Assembly (NCBI GenBank): GCA_008973525.1
Contig: WACJ01000516.1
Location: 2,232,001 to 2,296,000 of the forward strand
Origin: Stenopsyche tienmushanensis
Lineage: Eukaryota; Arthropoda; Insecta; Trichoptera; Stenopsychidae
Direction: 5' to 3'
Length of the DNA: 64,000 bases
Position 1 is the stretch's first letter, and every line of letters begins with the position of its first letter. The notes under the pieces are model-generated. The model was not told the DNA's origin and ran no database searches. It saw nothing but the letters and a program-made list of their open reading frames with translations. This document shows positions 43,970 to 58,676 of the stretch, piece by piece. Both the position numbers and the translations under genes were made by a program.

Positions 43970-46900
43970 TCAATTCACTATTGCGTCGGGATGATGAGTA
44001 ATTTTATCGTTGGAACACGGCGAAGAGGATTCGCGTGTTTTGGCAGCTTGAAGAAGAAAGTGGGCGCATGGCGAGTCTCTTTTGTAGAGGCAAATTCCAC
44101 AACTTCCAGGAGAAAAATTTGTGTAGTATTCGGGTGGAAGTCCTGCCAGCGTTCTAAATTAAAGGAAAGACAATTTAATTCAATTTTAATTAGAAATTAA
44201 AGATCAGATAGTTGGACAATCAATCAACACGCCAAATGTGAAAACAACAGAATCAAGTTTAAATTACCTGTAGTGGTGATCGAGATGGGCTTTCTCTATG
44301 CGTTTATCTTTAGCACGACGATTTTGAAACCAAATTTTGACTTGGGTTTCTGAAAGTCGCAGTGCAGCAGCAAGTTCGAGCCTTCTTGGACGTCCTACAT
44401 ATTCCGCACGACGAAATTCCACCTCCAGCCTTAAAGTTTGAGCAGCACTGAACGTCGTCCTTTGACGTCTAGATCGTCCAGGGCCCCTTCTTCGTCGTGA
44501 TACTAGAATTTAATTTCATCTTTGAATTAAAAAAATATTGAAAATAATTATATATACATAAAACCGTTTTGAAATGAGAATTTTAAACCTATATTTAGGC
44601 TTATAGTTGGAGAGACGATTAAGTTTTTTGTTCATATTTAATTAAAGTTTTTATTTAATTAACTTTTTGACTGTGTGTAATTTAGATTTCCAGAAAGAAA
44701 TCCACTATGTTTGAGTTCAATGTGTACCCATTCACGGCAAAGAAAACTTCTCTTTATTTTTTAATTGTTGTATGGATGATCTGCTTTATTTCTCGTGGCT
44801 TAAATATTATTTTATTATTAAGGGTAAGCATGTCAAAGATCGAAACCAATGACATTGTATGCTGTTTTTATTTTACCAAGGCCTCAAACATCATCAATGA
44901 AATTTATGTACCAGTTCTAATAATAAATATATGTCAATTTTAGTTCGGACACTTTGATTTGACCAAAAGAAAATTACAGGATGCCTCCAAATGAGAACGA
45001 TCAGGGTTGTAACAAGGGTGTGGCAAAGCAGGCGCCCGCCACGGGTGCAAAACGTAGAATACCGACCCGATCGAGTATTGCACATCGTTTTTATTTTATT
45101 CAACAATTCTACTTTACACGAAAGAACACTGATTAACTCTATCCGTTTTTATAATATATACTATGTTATCTGATCCCACTTTTCTTCGTTATCATTATGT
45201 TAAGGTATGGCATCGGATCGCGAGGCACTCATTCATCATATCAGCGGTCCAAAAAGCGGACCGATTGAGCATACAAACCGTATAGTCACTTCGTCCTCTT
45301 TTAGAGCCTTGTGCGACATTTTCTATAATCTGTACGATCACGAAAGCAGCGTGCGTCTAGACACTTTTAATCATAGTGTTTTTTTACAACAGTAACCGCC
45401 ATCTATACGTTAGGTTGGGTACTTTTGGGACTATCTTTGTATATTATTTTAAAACATACATTATAATAGTATTTAATATATTGCATTTATATAGTATTAG
45501 TTAGCTTAAATTAGATTTTCAGGTGGGGGGGGGGGGGGGGCGTTAAGCTAGATACTTGCCACGGGCGCTTTATACCCTAGTTACGCCTCTGAGAACGATC
45601 CTTAAATTTTTTTTGTTGTTCTAATGACCAAACCAGGATTCGTAAGGTTCTCTTATGTGTTTGCTGGAATATCGCTGGGGTTATTTACTATGAACTTCTT
45701 ATTTGGATGCTTATTTTAATTTCATTTGATTAGCTTTCCTTGAAAAGTAGTGGAAAAGTATTCATCTTATTGACTTTACTAGACAAGGTTTTCTGGAATA
45801 TATTGAGCCCAGTTCCTTCTTTCCTCAATCCACGGGCTAGGATAAAGGCCTATATTGCGCTCAAAACGCGCACCTCAGAATCATCGCTCTAAGCGGAATA
45901 ATTTGGAACAGCAAGAGGCCATATAAAAGCGAAGAGCTGCTCAGATCATAATTTGAAATGATCAGCAAGTCACACCTTTCGCGTGTTTAGTACCACGATG
46001 GAAAAATAAAATGACGTCAGAAGATATGTTGTATGCGGTGAACACGTTATTTAGTAGATTTGTAATACTTTTGTAGCAATTAACAAAAATATCCATGAAA
46101 ATCAAAATCAATTCAGACACAATATTTCTAGAATATTTACATACAATAGTGATTTTTATATTCACCAAATCTAATTTCCATTGAATTCCAATTTAATTTA
46201 ATTTAAGTGGCAATAATTTATTTGATATTCGGTATAAAATCTGTAAATTAAGGAACAAATCTATTCCCATTAACTTTAAATATATGTCGTGAGTAAAAAT
46301 TAATCTTTAATATTTTCTTACTACAATGAACCTGGTTTGTTTTTGCGAAATGCTAAAAAATGAGCAATTTCTCGATCAATATAATAAATTAGTTCTTCGT
46401 AAATTATTAGCATGAAACTTGCTGTCGGTAAACTTTAGAGTTACTGTCGGTTAAAATGTATAAAACGATATTTTTATTAGCTGTATAAAGAAATATAGTT
46501 TTATGGCAGGATTTAATTTCACACAACCAAATAATGATTTTAAAGCAGTATAATAAAATAAGCATACTGAATGATATTCTGTTTTTATTGATTTGTACAA
46601 ATTGGGGGAATTATAGCTAATCTTAAACAACCATCCAAGTAAATATCAGTAAGCCGAGTCTGATATTTATCTTCGTTATAATATTTATCCAAAGACGCCG
46701 ACAAACATGACTAAATGTATTTCAATATTTTTTTACAGGTATAAAAGTGCATTTAACAAGGTGCTGGTATAGTGAATTTGTTCTTAGATTTGTAGATTAA
46801 AAAAAAAACATCTGATCGATCGTCACGATTCAGGCTTAGCCTGATTTCTTGGATTTGAAAAACAAATTACTGAGGTTATAAAAAACAGTATGCAGGGTCG

Positions 46901-49900
46901 TTTATGAATGACATGATTTGCAATAATAATTCAAATATCACTTTAAAGTAATTTTAATTTCACTACTCATTCATAGATCTTCTCCTATTTTAATTATCCA
47001 ATCAGTTAATATATCCTAATTTATGCATATGTGGGAATTAATGGAAAATTATCACGCGAAAAATTCTTTCCTCCTGACTCTTAACAAAGACAGTGAGAGT
47101 GAATAATTTTGCACGTTTTTTCGTCGAGAAGTTAAATAATCATTCAATTTTTGCCTTAAAAGGCAACCAGAAAGAAAAGTGGTTAGTCGACGATAATTCA
47201 AAACTTTCTTTAAACGAATCGTCGGGTCCAATTTCTTATTAATAATGCCCAAATTAGATGGGATGTTTGTGGTATAGTTAATTTTGAATAACTGTAACTA
47301 AATGACACGATTACTATGAAGATCAATGATTAAAAATTTAATGAATTTATCCAGAAACCGAAAGAAAAACATTTAAATTTAGTTTAATCAGAAATAAATA
47401 ATTCTACTGAACGACAATAGCCATTAGGACATTTTATTACTCTTATTTTTAAAATCAGGTTATTTCTTGAACATGCTGATGAGCTTTGATCGAAAATTAT
47501 CCCTAGAATAAATAATGATATTTCTGTAATCTACTCATAAATTTTCTTCTATAGGTAGAAGTGTGTTAGGACATATACTCTTATTTCAAAACACATATCT
47601 TGGTGTAATCATAGGCGAAAATAATATAAATACATCTTATAAAAAACTTATATATATATATATACTAAAAGCTAAATGCTTTGATATTAATACATTTTTA
47701 TTACATCCATAACTATTACCAAAAAATACTTCTTCGGATTAGCTATTCAATCACTCTTCTCTCATAGCATGGCCATCATTTTGCAATGCATTATGTTGAA
47801 CAATGAGCATGTTTATCATGATTGAACGGTAATAAGGGTTTCACCATGTCAATCATCGATATTAAACCATGAGCTTTTAAGAATCCATAGTGGAGATCCT
47901 CTCGCACGGAAGGGTCAAGATGCCATGTGTTCAGATTTGAAGCGGAAGAGGATCAGGTTGTTCGGACAATAACTATTTGGTGAAACCTTTTATCCTCCTG
48001 CCGGATTTAATTAATAACAGCTACCTGAGCCGCATCGCATGTCACCGACGGTGCTTCACAAAAGAGCCACTTAACACAATATCACCCCCCCATTTCATAC
48101 GATTATTATATTCATTATGCTCCAAATATGCATTTCAATATTTGATCGTTCAGGCTAAACTTTACCCTTAAATTATGAGGCTTAGGAGCTGCCTAAAAGC
48201 CTCATACTTGTAAGGATTCACACACAAAAACATGCTTAGTAATACGACCACGATATTATGAATTTGTTTTAAAGCATTCAGTGATTTTCTTCTTCATAGA
48301 TGGTATCATAATTAATATTGTATACCATTGCAGACGATCTACAATACTTAACATCATGTATTAAGCATCGTTAAATTATAATTCTGATTATCACCGTAAA
48401 AATGGACTTTGTAGAGTTTCCAAATAGATAAATTGGGAATGGACATTTAAAAAATTCCCTTATTACATCTATAAATCAAAGATCCATAGTAAGGGTTGTT
48501 TTAAAATATACAATAAATCACAGATTTAAATCTTTACAAGTATTGTGATCAATTAGTATTTAGATTTTCAATATAAGATTTTCTTCTTAGTATGTATAAA
48601 ATCTTATTATATTACAATGGGTAAAATGTAAAAAACATCAAATTGATAAAATCTCCTAAAAGTGACTGATTTTTTCAAAATTGTGAATGATCTTTAATGA
48701 GAGCGTTTAATATTAATGGATGAATACTAGCCCTGAAAACATAAACCAGGAAATTTTATTTTTAAGAATCTTGATCTAGAAGAACCTCATATTTCAACAA
48801 TGATTAATTGTATTAAATCTATGATAAATTTGGGATTTGTTAGACTACAAAATGTGGTGAATAAAATGGGTTTTTGTGTACCATATAATTAATTAACAGT
48901 GGACAAAAACCAGTAAATAGATTTATTTCTTCGCTAGATTATAATTTAGGACGAGAGGTGGATATTTTATTATAAATGTGCGAATATGCGAATGTTTTGA
49001 AATTATACATCCATTGCAACCCTTAATCTCGATTCAACTCTGAATTATTTTATGCCTTTGGAGCAAGGAACGATCCAAATTAAATTACTCAAACTAAATA
49101 AAACTGCAGTAGCTATGTATATGGTAAAGAATAATTTATTAAAATTAATCGTATTTCATCATGACAATACATATTCCCATACCGCAAGAAAATTAAGGAA
49201 TTGAATTTATCCCATTTCTCGCCTTTATATTATCATATATTGTTATCTTTAAAACATTTCATCTGGGATAAATAATTTAAAAATGAAGGTGAACTTGAAT
49301 ACCACTTAACTGTTGATTTCAATTCAAAAACACATTAATTTTACTAAAAAATGATCCAAAACTTAGATAAAAGATGAGCGAATTTTATTGAAAATGATTT
49401 GATAACTTTTCAATATGCTTATAAAAATTTAGCTTCTACCTCGGATGTAAAAAGTTGATGCCATTTAATACTGTTCAAATACGATGATTTTTAAGTATCA
49501 ACTACTCAACAAAACCAATACCAAACATATGTCGAGTAATCGAGTTAATCGGGTGAATTTCCTCATCCTGCACAATTCCCACGCTTCACCTCCAATACAT
49601 TTCACACATCCACCACAAAAACCCAAAGCTTGACTATAATTAATAAGCAAAAGCCCTCGATTCGCAATATAAATTGATGAAATTTAAATGATCCATCCGT
49701 GGGGGTTGATCGTATTAAAATTGATTATTAAAATTAGCGTCGGTAGTGCGTGCCAAATTAGTGCGTGTTAATCCAAATGGGATACATATTGATAGAATGC
49801 ACTTCAAATTAGTAATATAATCGTGTTTGAATGGTTGTTTTTGTGGGAAACGACCAAATGGTTGTCCTATAAACGTCCGACACGCATGGTTGTGATTGGG

Positions 49901-52900
49901 ATCCTCCCGCTCCCGAAAGGGATGGGGGAGATTCATGATCGGGACACCTGGTTAATGGACAATGCATCCATCATCGGATGGGAATAGGCTAAGAAAATAA
50001 TGAGTCGCATTAATCCATTTATGTTGTTATTGTACGACAGTGAATTATTTTTTTCCATTAAAATACAAATGCAAAATCCCTGAAATTATACTTTAATAAA
50101 TTCAAAATGCACGCTGTCCTCTGAATTCGATAATAGATAAAAATCTCTTTGATCGTTTATATCTCATTAATCTGTATTATATTATGAGTTTGTTAGGCTA
50201 TGATAAGTTTATTTGAATGAATTTAGCTTACAACGATTGGGGGATCAAAACCTTTGTGTGCAAGTTCAAAGAGCAAACATATATAAGGTCCTCCAGATTA
50301 AGTGTTGCTAATATCTTATTATTATAACTTTAAAACTGACGATAAAAATGCGCTATTCATTAAATAAGAATTAAACAGACATTTCCAGTTAAATTTAAAT
50401 GCAATTGTATTTAGTTAGTAAGTCTTTGGTATTGATTAAAAAATAGCAATGTATGAAGTTTATCATTATTCAAGCCAAACAAGATAATTTAAACAATAGG
50501 CAGATTTTTATGAATATAAATATATTCTAATATTATGTGAAAAATTAAAATATGGAACATTAACAAAATCATAGTGATTTTAATTGGTAACACTTGATTT
50601 GGCGATTATAGCTAATTAACTACGAGTATATGTTATTTGTTAAATACTATTTATTGCATAATTGATCATCTGAAATATCATACATATGACAATATAATAA
50701 TTAAAGTTTGAATAAAAATATGTCTATGCTTTTCAATGAGTGTGTTATAATTATAACTTCTTTAATGTTATAAGGATTTTAGAAACGCCGATTAACAACT
50801 TTATTGTGCAAAATTTTAATATAGAATTTTATAAATATTTAGCTATTATTTCGATCATATATAAAATATTATGGAAAGAACTCGTCATTAATTTTGATGA
50901 TATTACGTTCTTCAGCAAATTCTATCCGATTTATGTTAAATGCTTATCAATTATACAAATTATAGGAACAATGATATATTTTATAATATAATTTGTATTT
51001 ATTGAGAGTAAAAAAATTGAGCTTCTTTTTTTCACATAAACTAATAGCCACTATTTTAAAATATCGTGAATATAAAATGTTTACTCGTTGTAATCGCGTT
51101 TTTATATCGGGCTCTCTGTTGTCGGGATGCTGTTAAATTTAGCGTCAAAAAAGAATCACATTGTAATCCACAATCTGCGATTGCTTAACACACCGGAAAA
51201 AGCTGTGTAGTGTATTCGGGTTATTATGTACGTTTATGATGTGAGTTTAAGCAAAATAGACAACAAAATAAAAAAAGTTCCCCCCAATAATCCCGAAAAC
51301 AGCTGACGGCTCCCAGTGCTCTCCCGTGGTTGTCGACCGCCCTTACGAGGTCCCCGTTTGACCAAAGAATCCGTCCGCTCCATTACTTTGTTCGAGGAAT
51401 TAGAATATTGTCATCTCAATTTTAATTTGCAATTGTCTGAAATGTATTTAAAGACACCGAAATATGAGGGTTTTTCGCATCGTTGGGTTGATTTCGCCTG
51501 GGGGGGTGTTGGCAGTGGTGGGCGGCGAAGAGTTGGGGGATCGTCGGTTATTTCATCATGAAAATTGTTCACTAACCATTCTCTTTTTATGGAACGACAA
51601 GCACGAAGAGGCTTTGAATATGAATACTCGATATAATTCTTTTTCGATTGAAAATATAATTTTGAGGGATGGCACCTGTTTTTTTTTAGTAACAAATTAT
51701 TTATTTTTAGTGTTGAATCTAGTACGTTTGTAGGGTGTACGGTAAATTAGGCCCTGTAATGAGGGTATTTGAAGCCGCCCACGCGGGATGTTGTAATCGC
51801 ATCAGGGCGGCGCGGGAAGGCGCGAAGCGATGTCGTTCCCGCCCATCACTCCCACCGGACAATGGGATAATAATCACAACTGTATTCGGGATGCTGTGTA
51901 AGCTCCACTCGTGGCGAGGGTTGACTTGAAAGCCTTCATACTTTCTCTCATATTAGCCTTGACCCTTCAAATCAAACGTCCAACAGACAACCTAATAATA
52001 TTTAAAATGTATTTCCATGAAGTATAGATGTTATTTGAATCTTCATATTATGCCATAACAATTAAATAATCATCGACAATCTCCATTGAAGATATACTTG
52101 CTGATGAAATTCTATATTCTATATGACTGTTAAATTTTCAGGTAATGATCTATGAGTAAATTGCAAAAAAAGATTTATATTTTTAGATCTTATAAATATG
52201 GATAAACCTAATTGAAAACAATCAATAGAATAAATTGATGCTTCTTATCAACCAAATTTATTGACACGATGATACTATACATCTAAAAAACTATAATGTG
52301 AATAAAATTGCCTCAACACAATTGATTCTAGAGGATTTTTTTTCATACTTTCATATTCTGATCTTATCTCGAAATCTTTAAGATTTTTTTCATGTAATAA
52401 AAAAATTGCATATCTTGCATATTTTAATTTTAAGAGATTAGAAGTGTTTTGAATCATGTTTACCTAAATTTCTTCATTTAAAAATGATATAGGGACGATT
52501 AAATAAAGCCATGAGAAGTATACTGATTTGCAATAAAAATATAAAATAACCACGCATGGATTTCATCTTTATTACTTGTATTTCTGAATGTATCATATCT
52601 ACGATAGGACAGATTTATCCTAGAGATAGAAAATATTTTTGTACTGGTTACCCATTGTCTTCTCCAAAAAGAACATTTGAGTAAAAATATCAATAGTTCT
52701 TCCATTATACCATCATTTGATTCGTAATTATTTAATTCATCATAATAATATGTCCATGCATTTTCTTTCTAGGTGATTATTAATAATAAAGTTATAAATT
52801 GCAACAATTTTACATATAAATAGTTCTAAATTTAAGCAACTATGCGAAAATTTAGAAGTGACTAACAATGACTAAGCTTTGTTAATAATAGAACAACAAC

Positions 52901-55506
52901 AGCATGATGCAAAATATTTATGTTGGATATGTAAACAGATCTATGGATGCACAGATCCATTGTCCAAATATTTCATTGATGCTGGATTTTAAAGCTTCCT
53001 ATCTAAAATGAATGTACACAATAAGTGCTTATAAAAAATTGTAACAATGTGAATTTTGATAGAAAAATGTGAGGTGGAAGCCAAAACACTTTGTTTTATT
53101 GTATCCATAATCCGAAAACCAACACACATTAAAATACTATAAAAAATTATGATCTTCGATTATTATATTGTATGCATGCCAAATAACTGGTTGTACTCGT
53201 ACTTAAATATGTACATATTATTTATAATTTAAATTGTATAAGAAGGAATATTTGCGATGTAACTTCCGACACAACCCTCACCGGGAGACTTAAGGCAACC
53301 GCCAATAAATATATTTCCGTCTATTATTATTATTTGAGTCCCATTTTGTTATGTACTATGGAAGCGGAGTATCGTCATTTGATTCTTGATGCGAAAGACC
53401 AAGATATTAAGTGTAAATATTATAAGTTGTGGAAGTCAAGGGAAGTGGAAAAACGGGGAAACTGTTATTTCCATAAGTCCCATTGAATATATTTCGAATC
53501 CGAAGCATTCTCGGCGAAGAATGGAAGATGTGAATTACGCCATACAATTCATAAGCCGTAAAATACCATCCATTCGGGAACATTCTGGATCGAAATATAC
53601 GCCGAATGAACGATGTGGTGTGAGACATTTTCGCGCCTTCGGCGTGTAAAAGTAGACTTCTTTGTCTACTCGCGCGAAATTTTAAACTCGCAAGCAATTT
53701 ATTTTTTAAAAGATCGATATATTTATATTTTTAAATATCCTATGAAGCCTCGTTTTATTTTTAGGGTGGTCATTTTCTCATGAGTTTTATTGCGATCAGA
53801 TCATCCGTAGGCTTTGTAAAGGGCCACCGTGTCGTCATGGCGATGTGTTCTTTATCTCCCAACGCGAATCTACCATCTTGCTTTCTTTGAGAATGGATCT
53901 TTTTGGATCTCAATAAGCCTATCTTAATGTCGAAAGGACATTCACTGTGAATTATCTCAATGGCATTTAAAAATATTTTCTATCGTCTGTAACGTTTATT
54001 TTAATATTATTAACGTCTTCCATTGAGAGATTTTGATTCAACCCTAATAAAAAGAATCCATGTAAAACATCTGGACGTAATATGAAAGAATTGAGCTTGG
54101 GAAAATTTAATTTCAATCGAGATATACGAAAACGCTACCAAATCTTCATGAAAAAGATATTAATTTCGAATTAATTCCATTAACTCCCTTTCTATTCCTT
54201 TTAGATTGAAGTTTGTGATAATTGACTTAAGGCAAGCGATGGAAATTTTAGTTACATTCATCAATCAAATGATATAATAGTTATTTGTGTTATTTCTAAC
54301 AATTTGCACATCATTTAAATCATACAAATTAAACAAAATGAGAAATATTTGCGACTATTAAAAAATGATTCAATTTATATTTTTTGCATGTTTTTCTTTC
54401 ATAAATTAAGCAAAAATGGAATACTTTAGAATCACGCATATAACGTTTTAATAAAGACGACAATTAATTATTTAATCAAGATTTGCTTTGATGAATATAC
54501 CTTGAAAATCATCCGTTAATTACTAATTTTGATGCAAATATTTTGCCGTAAATTTGAACGTTATTACTACGGTTTTTACAAGATCTTCTGGATTAATAGT
54601 GTGTATAAAATTAAATATAGAAGCATAATTAATTGGATTATAAATCCGTCAGTACTTCGTTATTGTATGTATGCAAATAAATTAAGAAATAAGCAATCTT
54701 TCTTAAGATTTTAAGTTACGGTTATTCTATACACTTTAAACTTTTTTCTTCTTGATTTGGGGTCGTTTTTTCGCAATTTATTTTTAATGTTTAGGTAAAA
54801 TTAGTTTAGGAGCTTAATTACATTATACTAATACTATTTAAATATATCGATTGATAAATTTGTACTTACAGAATGCTGAGAATCCTGTGGGAAATGGGAT
54901 TTCGCCGGAGAAGAGAAACGGCGGTCGCGGTGGTAAAAATCCCGGCAGACCATGAAGACTTGGAAGTCCACTTAATCCCGGTAATCCTGATATTCCAGGA
55001 AATCTAGGCACGCTTGGGGGTCCTGGTGGTATTGGTAAATTTCCAGCGGCCAATTGGACCAATGCTGCTGTTGCCGAAACGTTCTGTGTTGAATTTTCGG
55101 CCGTATTTTGCAGATCGAATCTTGTAGGAATTTCGCTCGAATTTTGTTCATAAATAGAAGAAATTGTCTGAAGACTACCTCTGCTGTCGTTGATATCCAC
55201 ATCCGATGAAGAATCCGTATTGGTATTGCTTTGGCACTCTATGAAATTTTCTTCGGCGTTTTCATCGATGTCTTCCTTCCTCGATTCTCGGCCATTTGAC
55301 ACTTTATTAACACCGTCCGTCCTCGATTTTTCAGACTCCAGATGCCCATAAATTCGAGCGAAAAATTCCCGCGGAGATGAGGGTCTTGGAGCAATCAGTG
55401 TGGTTTTTCTTTGGTGTTGAATCTGCACAGGACTCCCATTTGACGATGTCGATATTCTATCGTCGTTTTGCGAGTACATCATCGACATCGGTGTAATCAT
55501 ATTCAA
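43970..55506 (-). CDS. ro: Homeobox protein rough
   Basis: Homeodomain transcription factor that patterns photoreceptors (R2/R5 and R8 spacing) in the insect eye. Three exons join in phase: 54870-55506, 44268-44502, 43970-44153, about 351 residues, close to the 350 of Drosophila Rough. The homeodomain starts [19 protein letters not shown]; helix 3 is [18 protein letters not shown], and the family-specific LDHHYR follows. The N-terminal exon carries [18 protein letters not shown] and a Pro/Gly-Leu-rich segment ([20 protein letters not shown]). The last exon ([21 protein letters not shown]) is supported by a strong acceptor and phase but is less certain. Intron 1 is 10.4 kb and probably holds enhancers. 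A TATAAATA at 55528-55535 lies so close to the ATG that the true start could be one of the downstream Met codons. Confidence 0.93.
44994..45599 (-). mobile_element. hAT-type MITE (copy 2) in rough intron 1
   Basis: A 590-bp element at 45002-45591, flanked by a perfect 8-bp duplication AGAACGAT (44994-45001 and 45592-45599). Ends are CAGGGTTGTAACAAGGG and, inward, CAGAGGCGTAACTAGGG, matching copy 1. It contains a short ORF on the plus strand from 45207 with [20 protein letters not shown], a 'gatggcgg' block (minus) and a 17-base poly-G run near 45524. It lacks the mariner fragment of copies 1 and 3. Confidence 0.85.
45745..45842. repeat. Interspersed repeat family R, short copy 4
   Basis: Matches the 3' block of family R ('agtggaaaa', 'actagacaaggttttctgga', 'ccttctttcctc', 'cgggctagg'). 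Confidence 0.4.
46800..46930 (+). repeat. SINE-like body repeat, copy 2
   Basis: Contains 'gatcgatcgtc', 'cttagcctgatttcttgga', 'ttgaaaaacaaattactgag' and 'tgcaggg', collinear with 56815-56920 and with the minus strand of 26800-26900. Confidence 0.45.
49560..49960. promoter_or_regulatory. Candidate rough intronic enhancer island 1
   Basis: A ~400-bp block of complex, less AT-rich sequence in an AT-rich intron with no ORF or repeat. It has several homeodomain-type cores (taattaataa, ttaatcc, gttaatgg). A role in rough regulation is inference from position and composition only. Confidence 0.3.
51100..51960. promoter_or_regulatory. Candidate rough intronic enhancer island 2
   Basis: GC-rich islands at about 51270-51360, 51480-51550 and 51770-51870 inside the rough intron, with a CAGCTG E-box at 51300. 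The ORFs across it are short and look noncoding. Could also be an unrecognised exon cluster. Confidence 0.3.
53628..53679. promoter_or_regulatory. Inverted pair of E2F-like sites around a hairpin
   Basis: TTTTCGCGCC at 53628-53637 and GCGCGAAA at 53672-53679 face each other. Between them is a perfect inverted repeat AGTAGAC-ttcttt-GTCTACT (53651-53670). Both outer sites fit the E2F consensus TTTSSCGC. It lies in rough intron 1, 1.2 kb from exon 1. Confidence 0.4.
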
Positions 55507-58500
55507 CCACTTAATATACGAAAAAAATATTTATACTGAGACGGTTTGGAGACGATTTAATTGTTCAAGGATCAGTACCATACTGACCCTTCATTATTGT
55601 AACAGTGACAGGGTTGAAGTCCTGCAGGAGAGAAAGCTCCACCCTTTGCTCCGCCTTATTCCCCACTCTTTAGACACGCCTCATTATTATACACGCCCAC
55701 ACTACTTTAAATATTTTATTTTTTAAAAAAACTTATATTAAATAATTTTAGAAAAATATATATTGTGATGATACTATTTGAGATATTCTAGTATAAAGAT
55801 TTATTCTCCTGTTATAAAATTAATTTGCTATTGACAAAACTGTATTTTTAATTAGTATCATTATATGTTATTGATTAATTAATTTCAATCATAATATTGA
55901 TCTTATTCGTTGTTCTTCTTTCAAAATAATTTAATTTATAGGAAATATGAGTCGCTTTCGATATAAAAAATATTTAAAAACGTATCATCATCGTCATATA
56001 AAAACCATAAATATCATATGACAAGATTAAAAGCCACCAAAGTAAACGTGTTAAAAACCACTTTTAAAACTTTTTCAATTCGACAGCTAAATAATACAAT
56101 AATATTAATCGCACTGGAAAAAAACTATTAAATTTCAAGGATTCCATTACTGCCCTATGATATATCCCCGATGTATACTTTACTACTTACCCGACTAATT
56201 AAGAAAGCAATCTGCGAAATTTAGTCTCAATATTTATGGATCTTTAACAAGCAAGTAAATGAAGTGCGTTCCTGTACTTCTTGATACAAGTAAGTTATAA
56301 TTTGACGATTATCGCAAAGTCATCACGATCAAACGCAAGTATTGATATTGTGAATTAGTTCTGGAATACTTATTGTAAAAGTCCAGCTTCAAATCTATAT
56401 TGTTGAAAAATCTTATGAGTTTAAGTCAATATAACATGATATCATAATTTAGCACTATGTTGAAGAAAGCAGGAGATCATCATACCAAAGCCTTATATAG
56501 AAATATTGAAATCGAATAGTAACGAACGATAATATCTGAAAATAGTCATTTTTATTCATATAATGAAACATAGGTCTTGCTGTAATATTCTCTAAATAGA
56601 ATTGTCAAATATTTTTATTATGTCTTAAATATCAATAAAAAGATGTGATAATCGAGAGTCTCTTATCTGATATCTTAGATCAACACTTCGTTAGTATTTG
56701 GGAACCAATCCCGAAATAGAAAGTACCGTATATGTTATTTAAACTGTATTGATAAAGTGGGCCTATTCTTGGATTTTTGCAAAAAAATTGGTAGACTATC
56801 ACTAATAATATTTCCAATCGATCGTCTTTTTTTGGATAAAGTCTTAGCCTGATTTCTTGAATCTGAAAAGATACATTTTGAGACAATTATTAAAGTGGGG
56901 CAGGACTGCCCATGAATTATAAATTTGTATAATATTAGAAATTCCTATTTAAATCATTCTATTTTAATATTATCATATAGGAAAGATATCCATATAAAAA
57001 TATTATATGGTAAATAATCAAGAGAAAATATTTTCTCTGGACCATCCCTTAGTTATATGGGCGTTATCGTTCTGTGTTCGATGTGGTTTTATACGCCACC
57101 CTTTCGTTCAATATTGTTTTGATGTATTTATTATATTTAATAGTATTTATTAAAGGAGTTTAATTTCTATACAAAGACATTATTTTGTATGTAGTGATAA
57201 TGGATATTGAACCGAAATTACCGTGGTTATATCATTAGCTACGTCGTTATATCATATCTTTTTACTTTGGAAAATTAACGAGGCCTGGATTTTATGGAGC
57301 CATCATCCTCGCAAACATCCCCTAATAAAAGATTATTGTTTACTATAACAATAACACGGTTGTTTTCATAATGGCAACACGCGATATCTTAATGACATTG
57401 TAAGTTATACTCAAGTATTGCAGTGTGGTTCTTATTTTTACGAGTTAACCGGCCACATACAGGCCCAGTTCACGCAACATCAATATACAAAACGAGAGAA
57501 ATACTATTATTGTCATGATATTTGTATTGTTTGGCATTTTTATGAGGAAAAGCGTATTTGGAAATGAAAACATCCTACGCGCCAAAAGAAACGTCTTCCG
57601 AACCCGATGACTCCCAGATCAATCCGGCACACCAATAAAACGCTAGGCCGATGCGCTTCGAAAATATACAGAATAAATATTTCTACTGTCTTTAAATACT
57701 ACTTGAATGTTTGTAAGTTTATAAATGAAAGACGGTTGTAAGAGTAAAGGAAAATTTCCACAACGGATTTGCGATCTCGGAGATTTTTCATCTAAAAGCT
57801 TCCTCTTTGAAGATCACATTGAATAATAAACAGTTTACAGTATTATTTCTTTTCTTTTAATTTTACTAAACATTGCTCATACATTTCACACATATTTAAT
57901 ATATATATACCAAAGAGCATACGCTTTTCGATATGTAAGTAATTTTCAATTTTATATAAACCGTCTATACGAAATCAAACACACCAATGCGCCAATTAAC
58001 AGCCGTCGTGCGTTGTCCATGGCGAAAATCTACTTACGTGACTTATCTTTAAACTCTTCAATAGAGTCGAGTAATATATGATGACGTATTTAATAAAATT
58101 TAAATGATGCCTAAATAAAGAATATGAGATGTATATTCAAACAATAAATCTCATTTGGGACCACCGAGTTGAATGTCGTAATAGTATAATTTTGATTAGT
58201 TGTCGATGGAATTGGACATGCGATACGCGTCAAAACAATCTTCATTTCGAAATGTATTGATTTGTCTGGATACCTGAATTTGTAAATTATTCAATTTTGC
58301 ACGTCAGGATTCGCACGCTGCCAATTAATTTCGTTAATGCTCTTCTTTGATACCCAAAATACACACTATCTTCGTGGCTTTAATGTGAATTTGATTGTTT
58401 ACCTTTTTATCTGTCATTCATAATGGACGTTCAGTGGTTCTAAAATGCTCAAATGTCATATATTTTTAAAATCTTTTCATCATATATTTACATCTTTTGT

Positions 58501-58676
58501 GATGATGCATTGAAAAATTCAAACAATAATCGGTTCTACGATACGAACATATATATGGATTTCTATGAAATAAATCGATGGATACATAATATCATTACAA
58601 ATAGAACAGAACAATAATTTTAAACACTGCCAATTGTGCTAAATTATCAAGAGAGGTAGCAATGGGCAGAAACTTC
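55507..58676. other. rough 5' flank, noncoding
   Basis: AT-rich flank with no supportable exon. Slightly more complex stretches occur at 57540-57660 and 57960-58060 and could be upstream regulatory DNA. A SINE-like body repeat lies at 56815-56920. Confidence 0.4.
56815..56920 (+). repeat. SINE-like body repeat, copy 3
   Basis: 'caatcgatcgtc', 'cttagcctgatttcttga', 'ctgaaaagatacattttgag' and 'ggcaggact' are collinear with 46800-46930. Confidence 0.45.

Noticed and set aside
43991..44200. Plus-strand ORF of 69 codons
   Set aside because: Antisense to the last rough exon.
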